Positions 47,098 through 56,918 of a stretch of DNA of 64,000 bases are shown piece by piece (position 1 is the stretch's first letter; the number at the start of each line of letters is the position of its first letter). The notes under the pieces are model-generated. The model was given only the letters and a program-made list of their open reading frames with translations. It searched no databases and was not told the DNA's origin. Source of the DNA: Salinibacter grassmerensis. GTDB taxonomy: Bacteria; Bacteroidota; Rhodothermia; Rhodothermales; Salinibacteraceae. Where the stretch lies: positions 1-64,000 of the forward strand of contig NZ_CAMTTF010000008.1 in assembly GCF_947077765.1 (NCBI RefSeq). Direction: 5' to 3'. The translations under genes were made by a program, and so were the position numbers.

Positions 47098-48162
47098 ATG
47101 TCTGCACTCATCTACGGCGCCTACGGCTACACGGGACGACTGATCGCCCAGGCGGCGGTCGAACAGGGGCTCCAGCCCGTACTGGCGGGTCGGGACGCCG
47201 ATCGACTCACGGAGCTGGGGACGGCCCTGGATCTCCCGACCCAAACCGTATCCCTTTCGGAACCGGAGCGGCTCCGGACGGCCCTCGACGACGTCTCCGT
47301 CGCACTCCACTGTGCGGGGCCGTTCGTCCACACGGCCCCGCCGATGGTTGGCGCGTGTCTGGACACGGGGACGCACTACCTGGACCTGACCGGGGAGGTG
47401 GACGTGTTCCAGATGCTGGCCGAACGCGACGCGGACGCTGAGGCTGCGGGCTGCATGCTGCTTCCCGGCATTGGGTTCGACGTGGTGCCGAGCGACTGCC
47501 TGTCTCAGTTCGTAGCGGCACATACCCCTGACGCCGACATCCTTGAGGTGGCGCTGTACGCCGAGGGCACGGTGTCGCAAGGCACCCTCAAGACGCTTAT
47601 TGAGCAGATGGGTCGGGGTGGGGTGGTGCGCCGGGAGGGGCGGCTCCACGACGTGCCGCCGGGATGGACCAGCCGGAACGTCGACTTCGGAGATCGTCGC
47701 CGTGGCGTTACCTCCATCCCCGAAGGCAGCGTCGTGACGAGCGGCGTCTCGACCGACGTGCCCAACGTCACGGCCTACATCGCCGTGCCGCTCCTCGTCC
47801 AGTCGCTGCTCCGGGCCAGCCAGCACGTGCAGGGGATTTTGACGTGGCCCCCCCTGAAGCGACTCCTGAAACGGCTCGTGGAGCAGGGCCGGGCCGGGCC
47901 GACCGCTGAGGAGCGCCAGCAAGGCCGCACCGTGGTGTGGGCGTCGGCACGAGATCCGGACGGAAACGCCACGACCGCCCGACTCCACGGGCCGGAGGCC
48001 TACACCTTCACGGCGCGGTCCGCAGTGGCGGCCCTCCGGCGCGTCCTCGACGGAACCGCTCCCTCCGGATATCAGACGCCGTCTACCGCCTTCGGGGCGG
48101 ACTTTGCCCTCGCCGTGGACGAAACGTCACGACAGATCGTCGGGGGCCCGTCGGGGGCGTAG
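47098..48162 (+). CDS. Saccharopine dehydrogenase/trans-acting enoyl reductase-like protein
   Basis: A 354-residue protein with an N-terminal Rossmann fold (LIYGAYGYTGRLIAQ) and the segment VALHCAGPFVHTAPPMVGAC, then THYLDLTGEVDVF and GCMLLPGIGFDVVPSDCL. These match the saccharopine-dehydrogenase-like group, which also contains mycobacterial trans-acting enoyl reductases. True lysine metabolism is not implied. It lies 31 bases after the M14 gene on the same strand, probably in one transcript. The substrate is unknown. Confidence 0.82.
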   Translation: MSALIYGAYGYTGRLIAQAAVEQGLQPVLAGRDADRLTELGTALDLPTQTVSLSEPERLRTALDDVSVALHCAGPFVHTAPPMVGACLDTGTHYLDLTGEVDVFQMLAERDADAEAAGCMLLPGIGFDVVPSDCLSQFVAAHTPDADILEVALYAEGTVSQGTLKTLIEQMGRGGVVRREGRLHDVPPGWTSRNVDFGDRRRGVTSIPEGSVVTSGVSTDVPNVTAYIAVPLLVQSLLRASQHVQGILTWPPLKRLLKRLVEQGRAGPTAEERQQGRTVVWASARDPDGNATTARLHGPEAYTFTARSAVAALRRVLDGTAPSGYQTPSTAFGADFALAVDETSRQIVGGPSGA

Positions 48163-48221
48163 GAGGGCCGATTCGCCCACCGGCCCCGCCATACGTTCGT
48201 CTCCATAGCACACTGCCCTCC

Positions 48222-48512
48222 GTGTCCGCTTCGTCATCCGCCTCGGAATCGAACCTTAACTGGACGGCCATCGCGGCGCTGTACGCCGGGCTCGTCTTCG
48301 GAATTGGTGTTATGCTCCTGGCCGGGCAGTACCGCAACGCCACGTGGCTGGGGCTCCTGGGGCTCGCGGGCGGCTGTACGGCGTACGGCCGCGTGCTTGC
48401 CCGACGAGGTCGTGCACAGACCGCGAAGTGGTGGAGATGGGCCAGTGGCGTCCTCTACGCCGCTTTTTTTCTCTGGGCCGGAACGGTCTTCCTACGGGCC
48501 CTCTTTGGGTGA
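48222..48512 (+). CDS. Small three-span membrane protein, unknown function
   Basis: A 96-residue protein starting at GTG 48222, with hydrophobic segments near residues 14-34, 40-55 and 74-94 and a short basic loop (RRGRAQTAKWWRW) between the second and third. There is no ATG alternative close by. It follows the saccharopine-dehydrogenase-like gene after 59 bases. No motif suggests a function. Confidence 0.6.
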   Translation: MSASSSASESNLNWTAIAALYAGLVFGIGVMLLAGQYRNATWLGLLGLAGGCTAYGRVLARRGRAQTAKWWRWASGVLYAAFFLWAGTVFLRALFG

Positions 48513-48675
48513 TAGCACGGTCGCTGCGACCAGGGACTTCCCGGAAAAAGACCAGATCGTTGAGGTGGGCGAACTCTTTGGGAATCCAAAACAAAGACAC
48601 AGATCAGGGCGTTTATCTCACCCATAGCATAACAAGAAGCTTCGGCGTATTCACCAACAAAAAAGAGAACGGCTT

Positions 48676-49293
48676 ATGGCTTTTGACCTCCCTGACCTGC
48701 CGTATGACTACGACGCCCTGGAGCCGCACATTGACAAGCAGACGATGCGGATCCACCACGACAAGCACCATGCCGGCTACACGCGAAAGCTGAACAACGC
48801 GCTGGAGGGGCACGACGACCTCCAAGAGCACTCGGTTGAAGAGCTTCTTGCTGGTCTCGACACGCTTCCGACGGACGTGCAGACGCCGGTGCGCCAGAAT
48901 GGGGGTGGCTTTTACAACCACCGTCTCTTCTGGAATACCATGTCCCCGGACGGCGGCGGCACGCCCGGTGGAGACCTGGCGGACGCCATCCACGATGCCT
49001 TTGGCTCCTACGAGGACTTCAAGGACGCCTTTGCCGACGCCGCGACCGGGCAGTTTGGCAGCGGCTGGGGATGGCTCGTGGCGCAGCCCAACGGCGACGT
49101 TACCGTGACCAGCACACCCAACCAGGACAACCCGCTGCTGGACGGGCACACGCCCATCCTCGGGATTGACGTGTGGGAGCACTCCTACTACCTCAACTAT
49201 CAGAACGAGCGCGGCACCTACGTGGACGAGTGGTGGAACGTCGTCGACTGGGACACCGTCGGCGAGAACTACGACGAGATTGTGGCGGCGTAG
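48676..49293 (+). CDS. sodA: Superoxide dismutase, Mn type (Fe/Mn family)
   Basis: A 205-residue SOD that converts superoxide to H2O2 and O2. All four metal ligands are present: H27, H82, D165 and H169. The outer-sphere glutamine is at Q150 in the C-terminal domain (PNQDNPL), and Gly-Gly precedes F79, both typical of Mn-type rather than Fe-type enzymes. Metal choice still needs experiment, since some members are cambialistic. It has no signal peptide, so it is cytoplasmic. The gene is alone and ends at a very strong terminator. Confidence 0.95.
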   Translation: MAFDLPDLPYDYDALEPHIDKQTMRIHHDKHHAGYTRKLNNALEGHDDLQEHSVEELLAGLDTLPTDVQTPVRQNGGGFYNHRLFWNTMSPDGGGTPGGDLADAIHDAFGSYEDFKDAFADAATGQFGSGWGWLVAQPNGDVTVTSTPNQDNPLLDGHTPILGIDVWEHSYYLNYQNERGTYVDEWWNVVDWDTVGENYDEIVAA

Positions 49294-49340
49294 TCCTGCT
49301 CTCCCACGGGCCCGGTAGGGGCCCGACCCATGTTGCCTGA

Positions 49341-49372
49341 AGGGGTGGCCGGTCCTCCGGCCACCCCTTTTT
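49341..49372 (+). terminator. Rho-independent terminator after sodA
   Basis: A 12-bp perfect stem, AGGGGTGGCCGG (49341-49352) with CCGGCCACCCCT (49357-49368), has a TCCT loop and is followed by Ts to 49372. It lies 47 bases after the stop. Confidence 0.95.
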
Positions 49373-49433
49373 GTTGTTGAAACGGATGTTGGGACTGTCG
49401 TCGGGACGAGAGGCGCCCCCGAAGCGGGAGCAC

Positions 49434-49964
49434 CTACGCGTCCTGAAGGGCCTGAACGAGGGTCCGGCAGAAGGCCGGAATGTCTTTCACGACGCGTCCC
49501 CAGACGAGGTGCTCCTCCTGAAAGGCGGCCTCGTCGACCCATGTCGCGCCCGCATTCAGAAGGTCGTCCTTAATGCCTGTACTTCCAGTGGCCTGACGGC
49601 CGTCCACGATGCCTGCGGAGATGCCCACGAGTCCGGCGTGACAAATCTGGGCGACGATCTTCTGCTGGGCATCCATCTCGCGCACCAGGTCCTGCACCCC
49701 CTCGTCGCGGCGGAGCTTGTCGGGGGCCCAGCCGCCCGGGACGACGACGCCGTCCAGGTTGTCGGGGTCAAGCGTCCGGGCGGCTGCATCGGTGGTGGCC
49801 GTGAGGCCGTGCTTGCCGGTGACGGTGGTGTCGGCCTCGCGCCCGGCGACCACGACCTCGGCGCCCTCCTCCCGGAGCCGCATGGTCGGGACCCAGAACT
49901 CAAGATCCTCGAACGACTTGTCGACGAGGACCGCGACGCGATGGGTGTTCAGAGACGTGGACAT
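49434..49964 (-). CDS. DJ-1/PfpI family protein (protein deglycase-like)
   Basis: A 176-residue protein of the PfpI/DJ-1 superfamily. It starts with VAVLVDKSFEDLEF, giving the conserved Glu near residue 19. The nucleophile elbow is AQICHAG with C108 followed by His, as in the PfpI/YhbO branch. The segment VVVPGGWAPDKLRRDEGV is typical. Members act as glyoxalases/deglycases or stress chaperones; older annotations as protease are doubtful. It is convergent with sodA, another oxidative-stress gene, across the terminator. Confidence 0.92.
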   Translation of the reverse strand: MSTSLNTHRVAVLVDKSFEDLEFWVPTMRLREEGAEVVVAGREADTTVTGKHGLTATTDAAARTLDPDNLDGVVVPGGWAPDKLRRDEGVQDLVREMDAQQKIVAQICHAGLVGISAGIVDGRQATGSTGIKDDLLNAGATWVDEAAFQEEHLVWGRVVKDIPAFCRTLVQALQDA

Positions 49965-50051
49965 ACGAGCGTTGCGATAGAGTTGGTTAAAAAGATTCTG
50001 TTATTGCAATCAAAAACTTGGCGACGTAGATCTCAATGCCCCCTGCGCGCC

Positions 50052-50234
50052 TCAGTGAGAGCCCGTCCGGTCGTACACGTCGTCGATAAACTCCTTGAAC
50101 CAGGCTGGGCGTGCAACGAGAACGTACGCCGCCAGGAAGGGAACGACGGGGATCATGAACAGGAGCAGATCCACGGCGATGAGGCCGGCGGCGATGATCC
50201 AGATCTGACGGTCGGAAATGGTCGGCAGATACAC
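50052..50234 (-). CDS. Small two-span membrane protein, unknown function
   Basis: A 60-residue protein starting at GTG 50234. One long hydrophobic stretch or hairpin (about residues 10-40, IWIIAAGLIAVDLLLFMIPV) is followed by the amphipathic segment PAWFKEFIDDVYDRTGSH. It stands alone between the PfpI-like and pentapeptide genes. No family is recognised. Confidence 0.55.
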   Translation of the reverse strand: MYLPTISDRQIWIIAAGLIAVDLLLFMIPVVPFLAAYVLVARPAWFKEFIDDVYDRTGSH

Positions 50235-50396
50235 AATGCGCGAGAAAAGGGTCTAAATAGACGACATCGAATCGGGGAGGTTGCGTTGCCGGGTCCTCCC
50301 ACGGGCCGTTCTTGATAAACATTCGGTTCTCGTGGAAATTCGCACCGTACCCCAATCTGCCACGACCGATCGGACCCGGAGTCTCCACATACGTCC

Positions 50397-51203
50397 ATGC
50401 CGCCCCAAAAGTCCTCTTCCTGGAACGACTGGTTCTCCCGAAGCATCGTCGAGGAAACGATTGCGCCCCTCCGAGCGGAGCGCCCTGTGCTGTTGTCGCT
50501 TCTTGTATTCCTGGTGGGAGCGGGGATCGTGATTCCCCTGTCGCTGGAGTATTGGCTCAACGAGCCCGAGTTTCTCCTCAATATCTTTGCCGAGGCGCAC
50601 GGCATGCTACTGGACCTCCTGCTGTTCGGCTGTCTCTTGTTGTGGTTTGACCGGAAGGCCGAACGGAGGCGCCGGATCGAGAAGTACACCAACGCCATCA
50701 ACGATCTTCTCGGCTGGGAGCACGAGATGGCGACGTACCGCATCGTGGGAAACGTCCGGCGACTGAACCGGGAAGAGACCCCTCCGGAGACGTTGAAGAA
50801 TGCCTATCTACGCGGGGCGGACCTGAAGGACGCCGATCTTTCGGAAACGTCGGTGCACGGGGCCGACCTGGCCGACGCCGATCTCCAGAATGCGGACCTA
50901 TCAGACGCGTACCTGGGAGCCGCGGATCTTTCTGGGGCGAATCTTCGGAACGTCAACCTCTCCGGGGCCCACTTCGGCGTGTTTGCGGGCGTGGTGGCGT
51001 CGGAGGAGGACGAGCAGGAGACGATGCTCTCCGGGGCCGACCTTCGAGGGGCGGATCTTCGAGGCATCCGGAACGCCACCGCCGACACCTTCGCAGAGGT
51101 AGAGACTCTCTTCAAGGCCCGCCTGGATCCCGACCTGGAGGCGGAAATCGAGGCGAACCATCCGGGGCTGCTGGAGCCACAGGTCGAAGGACATCGGGGA
51201 TGA
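50397..51203 (+). CDS. Membrane-anchored pentapeptide-repeat protein
   Basis: A 268-residue protein. Two membrane spans (about residues 30-50 and 70-88) are followed by a basic segment and then a pentapeptide-repeat domain of about 80 residues with the A(D/N)LxX pattern: LRGADLKDADLS, GADLADADLQNADLSDAYLG, then ADLSGANLRNVNLSGAHF. The repeats would form a right-handed quadrilateral beta-helix on the cytoplasmic side. An acidic interruption (ASEEDEQETM) splits the last coils. The function of such proteins is generally unknown. Confidence 0.88.
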   Translation: MPPQKSSSWNDWFSRSIVEETIAPLRAERPVLLSLLVFLVGAGIVIPLSLEYWLNEPEFLLNIFAEAHGMLLDLLLFGCLLLWFDRKAERRRRIEKYTNAINDLLGWEHEMATYRIVGNVRRLNREETPPETLKNAYLRGADLKDADLSETSVHGADLADADLQNADLSDAYLGAADLSGANLRNVNLSGAHFGVFAGVVASEEDEQETMLSGADLRGADLRGIRNATADTFAEVETLFKARLDPDLEAEIEANHPGLLEPQVEGHRG

Positions 51204-51226
51204 TCCCGCTTCCGGTCCTCGGGCGT

Positions 51227-53662
51227 CTACTCGTTGCGAAGAACCGTCGCGGGATCGATGCGGGCGGCGCGGAGGGCCTGTGCGCTCACCGTGAGGAGGG
51301 CTACGAGGAGCGCCCCTGCGCCGGCCCAGAGAAACACACCGGGGCCGAGATCAAAGTGGTAGGCGAACGTATCAAGCCATTGGGTGAGGCCCACGTACGC
51401 CACCGGGACCGCCACCGCGATGGCTCCCCCCACCAGGCGCAGGAAGTCTTTGGAAATCAATCCCACAATTTGTCCCGCTGAGGCACCGACGGCCTTCCGG
51501 ACGCCAATCTCGTGACGTCGCTGTCGGGCCGCAAAGGCGGCCAGTCCGAAGAGGCCCAGACCGGCAACAAGCACGGCGAGGACGGCAAAAATGCCCAGAA
51601 GCGTGGCGAACCGCTGGTCGGACCGATAGGCAGCAGCAAAGGACTGGTCGGCAAACTCGTAGGCGAAGGGGGCATTCGGAAAGTACCGCTGCCAGACCTC
51701 CTCGACCCCAGCGAGTCGGGAGTCGGTCTCGTCCAGATCGACGCGAAGGTAGTATGTGTCCTGGAGGATGGGGGTCAGGAAAAACGCCATCGACTCAACG
51801 CGCCGGTGGAGGGTGGCGAGGTGGACGTTGTCGACGATGCCAATCACCTCCAGGTTGCGCCCCAAAAAGCCCACGCTCACGTCGAGCGGGCGCTCCAGTG
51901 CTGCCTCCAGGGTGCGCTGGTCGGACGGAAGATCGGTGAGGAGGCGCTCGGCCGCTGCCCGGTTGAGGACGACCCCGGACGAGTCGGCGGGCCGGCCCCG
52001 CTCGAACGTGCGACCCGCAACGGGTGCAACCCCGAGCGTTTCGAAGAAGCGGTCGCCCACGGTCACGAGGCGGAGCTTATGGCGCTTCTCCGGGGCGATG
52101 CCGAGGCCGGAGAATGCGGCCCCGACGCTCGCCTGCAGATCACCGGGCATTGGCTCCGACCCCTCCGAGACCGCCGTTACGCCCGGTTTCTGAGCCACGT
52201 CTCGTCGGAAGGTGTGCGAGACCGACGGAGCATCCGCCGCCGGCGGTTGGGGGATCGTGACCACCTGTTCTGTATCGAATCCGAGGTCTGCGTCCTGCAG
52301 GTAGTCAAGCTGCCAGTACGCCGCGATGGTGCCTGCGACGAGCACCACCGCCGTGGCAAACTGAAACACGACGAGACCGCGTCGCAGAACCGATGCGCCT
52401 GCTCCACGTGCCCGGTGCACGCCGGGGCCGCCGCCCAGGACCCGGGCCGGATCGAACCGGCTCAACACGAACGCCGGGTAACTTCCGGCGCCGAGTGCCG
52501 TGACGAGGGCGATGCCGCCAAGGGTGAGCACCGTGTAGGGGTCCGCGAAGGTGGCGAACGGGAGCGACATCCCGGTCAGGCTCCGGAAGAGCGGACGGGT
52601 GGCCGCTGCAAGGCCCAGGGCCAGCACGACCGCACTTCCGACGAGAACAGCCGCTTCCGCGAGGAACTGTCGGATGAGCTGCGACTGGGTGGCCCCAATT
52701 GTCTTGCGAACGCCAATCTCTTGGGCCCGGTCGAGCGCGCGGGCCGTGGACAGATTGACGACGTTCATGCCCGCCAGGAGGAGAATGAAGAGTGCAATGG
52801 CGGCGAAGAGGGCAACGTACGCGGCCGATCCGTTCGGCTCGATCTCGAGACTGAGATCCGAATACAGATGAATGTCTGTCAGGGGTTGGAGCCGGAGTGT
52901 GGCCCCTCTCCAGTCGTCTCCCCTTCGGGCCTTGGCCTGCTCGGTAAACGTCGCCGCGAGCGAGTCCGGGGCGATCCCGTCCGGCACCTTCAGGTACGCC
53001 CGAAAGCCCCCGCCGGAGCCTTCACGCTGTGCCTCGGTGAAGTTGAACGCCGCGTCCATCGTTGCCCAGGAGACGATGATCCGGGGGTGGAAGTGAGAGG
53101 TCTCGGGAATCGGATCGAGGACCCCCGCAACCGTAACCTCCACCGTGCGATCCCCGCCGTTAAGGCCCGTCATCCGCAGGGTCTTGCCCACCGGATTTTC
53201 GTTCCCGAAGTACGTGTCCGCCATTGTGGGCGTGAGGACGGCCGTGTAGGGGCGGCCGAAGGCCTCGTTGGCCGTGCCGCGCCGTGTAGGAAAGGTAAAG
53301 ACCTCGAAGAAGGAGGGACGGGCCACGAACACCGGGTCTTCGTTGAACTGCTTCGTGTCCCGGTGAACGACCGCACGCGCCTCGAAGAAGGGCGCCAGTT
53401 CAAGGGAGGGATTCTTCTCCTGAATCGCGCTGATCGTGGGCCAGGTGCTGGCGGGCATTGCCGTATCGCCCCAGTCGCTCACCAGCCGATGGATGCGATC
53501 CGTATCCTCGTGGAAGTCGTCGTATGAGAGTTCGTGCCGGACGAAGAGGGCAATAAGCAGGCACGCCGCGATTCCGATGGCCAGCCCCACCACGTTGATG
53601 ACGCTGTAGCCGAGATGGCGGCGGAAGGCACGAATCGCGGTCGTGAGGTCGTTTCGAAGCAT
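51227..53662 (-). CDS. MacB/FtsX-type ABC transporter permease (fourth in array)
   Basis: An 811-residue permease. It has the N-terminal span typical of the group (FRRHLGYSVINVVGLAIGIA), a periplasmic MacB-PCD domain, three spans, then a second span-domain-three-span unit. Hinge motifs of FtsX-like domains are RAQEIGVRKTIGATQSQL and RRHEIGVRKAVGASAGQI. The C terminus ARIDPATVLRNE is shared by all array members. These proteins work as mechanotransmitters with a MacB-like ATPase rather than moving substrate through the membrane. It lies 27 bases after permease three; no ATPase domain is fused. Its cargo is unknown. Confidence 0.9.
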   Translation of the reverse strand: MLRNDLTTAIRAFRRHLGYSVINVVGLAIGIAACLLIALFVRHELSYDDFHEDTDRIHRLVSDWGDTAMPASTWPTISAIQEKNPSLELAPFFEARAVVHRDTKQFNEDPVFVARPSFFEVFTFPTRRGTANEAFGRPYTAVLTPTMADTYFGNENPVGKTLRMTGLNGGDRTVEVTVAGVLDPIPETSHFHPRIIVSWATMDAAFNFTEAQREGSGGGFRAYLKVPDGIAPDSLAATFTEQAKARRGDDWRGATLRLQPLTDIHLYSDLSLEIEPNGSAAYVALFAAIALFILLLAGMNVVNLSTARALDRAQEIGVRKTIGATQSQLIRQFLAEAAVLVGSAVVLALGLAAATRPLFRSLTGMSLPFATFADPYTVLTLGGIALVTALGAGSYPAFVLSRFDPARVLGGGPGVHRARGAGASVLRRGLVVFQFATAVVLVAGTIAAYWQLDYLQDADLGFDTEQVVTIPQPPAADAPSVSHTFRRDVAQKPGVTAVSEGSEPMPGDLQASVGAAFSGLGIAPEKRHKLRLVTVGDRFFETLGVAPVAGRTFERGRPADSSGVVLNRAAAERLLTDLPSDQRTLEAALERPLDVSVGFLGRNLEVIGIVDNVHLATLHRRVESMAFFLTPILQDTYYLRVDLDETDSRLAGVEEVWQRYFPNAPFAYEFADQSFAAAYRSDQRFATLLGIFAVLAVLVAGLGLFGLAAFAARQRRHEIGVRKAVGASAGQIVGLISKDFLRLVGGAIAVAVPVAYVGLTQWLDTFAYHFDLGPGVFLWAGAGALLVALLTVSAQALRAARIDPATVLRNE

Positions 53663-53689
53663 GGCAGGGTGGTGTTCAGGAGGGCGGTG

Positions 53690-56122
53690 CTATTCATCCC
53701 GCAGTGTTCGAGCCGGGTCGATGCGGGCGGCGCGGAGGGTCTGGGTCGCAATGGTAAGCAGGGCAACACCCACGAGCCCAAGGACACAGACCAGGACGAC
53801 CCCGGCGCGTACGCCGACCGGATCCGCCATCAACTGGAGCCACCATCGGTTCAGGACCCACGCCACCGGGACGGCAACCACGGCGGCGCCGGCCACGAGC
53901 AGCGCAAACGGGCGCGACAGATGGGCCACAACATCGAGAACGCTCGCCCCGAGGGCCTTCCGAACCCCAATTTCCTTGGTCCGCGTCCGGACGTGGTAGG
54001 CGGCAAGGCTCAGTAGCCCGAGGAGGGCGATGAGGATCGCGAGGACGGCGACGCCCCCAACAGCCGACGCGAGGTCGCCGAGGGGCCCGTACCGCATGCG
54101 GAGCACGTCGTCGTAAAAGCGGCTCTCAAAGGGATAAGCCGTGTCGATTCGCTCCCGCCACAGTTGCTTTAAATCACTTTGGACGCCGGCCATATCGCTC
54201 GTTCGGGCGCGCACCAGGGCGTGAGCGTACTGGTCGGCGTCGGCGCGCAGCATCAGAGGATCGGTCCGGGCGCGCCCCATATTTCCGTAGATGTCTCCCG
54301 CCCCCGTGAAATCGAAGTTGTCGACGACGCCCACCACCGTGCGGGACGTGGTTGCCTGCGACGGGTCGCCCTGGGTCACCGCAGTGCCCAAAATTTCGCG
54401 GGGGCCGTCGAAGCCGAGGGCCTGGACGGCGGCCCGGTTGAGAATGAGGGACTCCCCGGACGCAAACTGCTCGTCCCAGTCAGTCAGTGAGGCCCGGAGC
54501 GGCAGGTTCATGTCCCGGACGTACGTCGTATCGACGGCGTAGGCCACCGGCTCGATTGCGGAGTCGATTCGGTCGGAGCGGAGGGGATGAGAGTCGTAGC
54601 TGCTGGGTCCGAGCATCAAGTTGTTGATCCCCGACACCGTCTCGACATTCGGGAGCTCCTGGGCAGCCGACCGAAAGCGCTCGTACGACACGTCCTGGAG
54701 CTCCAGGCTGATCAGCTGCTCCGTTCGCAACTGATGATCGGCCGCAGCCATCGATTGGGTCTGGCGCAGCATCGTCGCGGCCGTAACGATGAGGATGAGC
54801 GTAAACGCGACCTGAGTGGCGATGAGGGTGCTCCGGAGCCATCCCGTACCACTTCCGGTGGCGGCGTCGCCCTGCTTGCCCAGCACCTGCGCCGGACGGT
54901 ACGTGGCCAGCACAAACGCCGGGTAGGCCCCCGACAAAAGGCCCACGAGCACCGCAATGCCGACCGTCACCCCGACCCCGCCCGGCGTCAACAGCCCCTC
55001 TAGCTCTAGTGGGGGAAGGTCGAGCAGACTGAAGAGATAGAGGTCGTTGAAGAGGGGCACGAGCCCCGCCAGCAGCAATACGGCGACCCCGGATGCGAGC
55101 AGGGCCGTGACCACCGACTCCGTCAAGAACTGCGCAACGAGTTGGGTGCGCTGCGCGCCCAGTGTCTTCCGGACGCCCACCTCCCGGGCTCGCCGTAGCG
55201 ACCGGGCCACCGACAAGTTCACGTAGTTGAAGATAGCGGCGAGGAGCGCGACGACTGCCAGTCCCCCCATCAGCCCAAAAATCCATCCGGGCAGTATTAG
55301 AAGGCCCGAGATCTCGTTTGCGAGGGTCGGGCTGAACCGCATGTCGTCCAGCGACTGTACCAGAAGTTGGAGATTGGACGCCACCTCCGACCGGGTCCGA
55401 TTCTCAAACAGAGTTGTGGCCGCGGCCTGGAGGGTAGACGGCATTGTGTCGTCGCCGAGCCGGACGTACGTGTTTTGGGTGTAGGTCTGCTTCCAGGCGT
55501 CCGGGGTGGAGGCCGTGGCGGACTCGTCGCCGGTAGAGAGGTATACGTCGGCATTCACGTGGGAGGGAGCGTCGGAGGGGGAAAGGACCCCGACGACGGT
55601 GTGCTTTTCCTCTCCTTCGTGCCGGAAAGATTCGCCTACTGGGTTTGAGACGCCAAACAGCTGCCGCGCCGTCTCCAGCGTCACCACAGCCGTACGGGGC
55701 CGCGACAGCGCGCCGCTCTGCGTTCCCGCCCGGAACCGGAAGCCGTCGAAGATTTCCCAGAATGAATCGGTAGTCCGTATGGTCTCGGCGGTTAGGCTTT
55801 TGTTGTCGTGGACGATGAAGCTATCATCGTCCTTGTTGACGGAGGCGACGGCGTCAAGGCCCGCGACCGACTCTCGCAGGGCGGTCGGAAGCGGCCTCGG
55901 GGCCGTGGCGTAGCGCGAGCCGTCGCTCTGGTCGAGCGTCGTCACCCGGTGGATCTTCTCGCTTTCTGAATGGAAGCGATCTACCCGCCATTGCTGGCGC
56001 ATGAACAGGAGTACGAGCAGGGCCACGGCGAGACTGACGGCCAGTCCGATGCCGTTAATGGCCGTAGAGCCCCGGTGCTTCCAGAGGGTGCGAACGGCCG
56101 TTTTGAGGTAGCTGCGAACCAT
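53690..56122 (-). CDS. MacB/FtsX-type ABC transporter permease (third in array)
   Basis: An 810-residue permease of the same architecture as its neighbours. The start is the codon at 56122 (MVRSYLKTAVRTLWKHRGS), not further upstream, because it matches the N termini of the other three. FtsX-type hinge motifs are RAREVGVRKTLGAQRTQL and RTKEIGVRKALGASVLDV; the C terminus is ARIDPARTLRDE. It follows the ATPase at 56214-56918 after 91 bases and precedes permease four after 27 bases, so these three genes form one export unit. Confidence 0.9.
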   Translation of the reverse strand: MVRSYLKTAVRTLWKHRGSTAINGIGLAVSLAVALLVLLFMRQQWRVDRFHSESEKIHRVTTLDQSDGSRYATAPRPLPTALRESVAGLDAVASVNKDDDSFIVHDNKSLTAETIRTTDSFWEIFDGFRFRAGTQSGALSRPRTAVVTLETARQLFGVSNPVGESFRHEGEEKHTVVGVLSPSDAPSHVNADVYLSTGDESATASTPDAWKQTYTQNTYVRLGDDTMPSTLQAAATTLFENRTRSEVASNLQLLVQSLDDMRFSPTLANEISGLLILPGWIFGLMGGLAVVALLAAIFNYVNLSVARSLRRAREVGVRKTLGAQRTQLVAQFLTESVVTALLASGVAVLLLAGLVPLFNDLYLFSLLDLPPLELEGLLTPGGVGVTVGIAVLVGLLSGAYPAFVLATYRPAQVLGKQGDAATGSGTGWLRSTLIATQVAFTLILIVTAATMLRQTQSMAAADHQLRTEQLISLELQDVSYERFRSAAQELPNVETVSGINNLMLGPSSYDSHPLRSDRIDSAIEPVAYAVDTTYVRDMNLPLRASLTDWDEQFASGESLILNRAAVQALGFDGPREILGTAVTQGDPSQATTSRTVVGVVDNFDFTGAGDIYGNMGRARTDPLMLRADADQYAHALVRARTSDMAGVQSDLKQLWRERIDTAYPFESRFYDDVLRMRYGPLGDLASAVGGVAVLAILIALLGLLSLAAYHVRTRTKEIGVRKALGASVLDVVAHLSRPFALLVAGAAVVAVPVAWVLNRWWLQLMADPVGVRAGVVLVCVLGLVGVALLTIATQTLRAARIDPARTLRDE

Positions 56123-56213
56123 GGGGGGCGTGTTGAACTGACGACAAACGTCTGCTGCTGCTATCTGTGGACGGGCCTCCTCGCGGATCAGGAGGGCGTT
56201 TCGGGACACACAT

Positions 56214-56918
56214 CTATCTGATCTCTTCCGCCGACTCCGCCTCGACGGGGTGGTCGGCGTCTATCCAGCCGTCGTTCAGCTTGATGATGCGCTCCCCGTA
56301 GTCCGCCAGCGTTTCCGAATGGGTCACCTGCACGATCGTCACGTCATCCTCTGTGTTCAGCCGCGTCAGGGTCTCCATAATCTCCTCGCTCTGGTCCGAC
56401 TGCAGGTTCCCGGTCGGCTCGTCGGCCAGAATGACCGTGGGCTCGATGATGAGCGCCCGCGCCACGCCCACGAGTTGCTGCTGCCCCCCGGAGAGCTGGT
56501 GGGGAAACAGATCCTTCTTCGCCACGAGCCGAAACCGATCGAGCATCTCGGCCACCTTGCTCTCGCGCTCCGACGCGGAGAGGCCCTTGTAGATGAGCGG
56601 CGTCTCCAGGTTCTCGTAGACGGTCAGGTCGTCGATCAGGTGGTAGGACTGAAAGACGAAGCCGATCTGCGAGCGGTGAATCTCGGTCCGGCGGTCTTCG
56701 CTCATCAAGTGGACAGGGTCGCCCATGAACTCGTACGTGCCCTCGGTCGGCGCGTCGAGCAGGCCCAGGATGTGGAGCAGCGTCGTCTTGCCGGCCCCCG
56801 ACGGGCCCTGAACGGTGACAAACGCCCCCGCCTCAATGTCGAGGTCAATCTGGCGGAGGACAAAGGTCTGCGAGAGGCCGTCGCGATAGGCCTTGGTGAG
56901 GTCGCGTGTACGAATCAT
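56214..56918 (-). CDS. ABC transporter ATP-binding protein, MacB/LolD type, with variant signature motif
   Basis: A 234-residue ATPase. Walker A is [11 protein letters not shown], the Q-loop is in [10 protein letters not shown], and Walker B is [12 protein letters not shown] with the LolD/MacB-type TG. The signature reads [15 protein letters not shown], where the family usually has LSGGQQQRVAIARAL, so the basic residue after QQQ is Leu. The H-loop is in [12 protein letters not shown]. It energises the two permeases that follow. The ATPase at 63016-63720 keeps the standard signature. Confidence 0.93.
   Translation of the reverse strand: MIRTRDLTKAYRDGLSQTFVLRQIDLDIEAGAFVTVQGPSGAGKTTLLHILGLLDAPTEGTYEFMGDPVHLMSEDRRTEIHRSQIGFVFQSYHLIDDLTVYENLETPLIYKGLSASERESKVAEMLDRFRLVAKKDLFPHQLSGGQQQLVGVARALIIEPTVILADEPTGNLQSDQSEEIMETLTRLNTEDDVTIVQVTHSETLADYGERIIKLNDGWIDADHPVEAESAEEIR

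Noticed and set aside
51512-53527. 671-codon plus-strand open frame over permease four
   Set aside because: Shadow of the minus-strand permease; its composition is basic and lacks any family signature.
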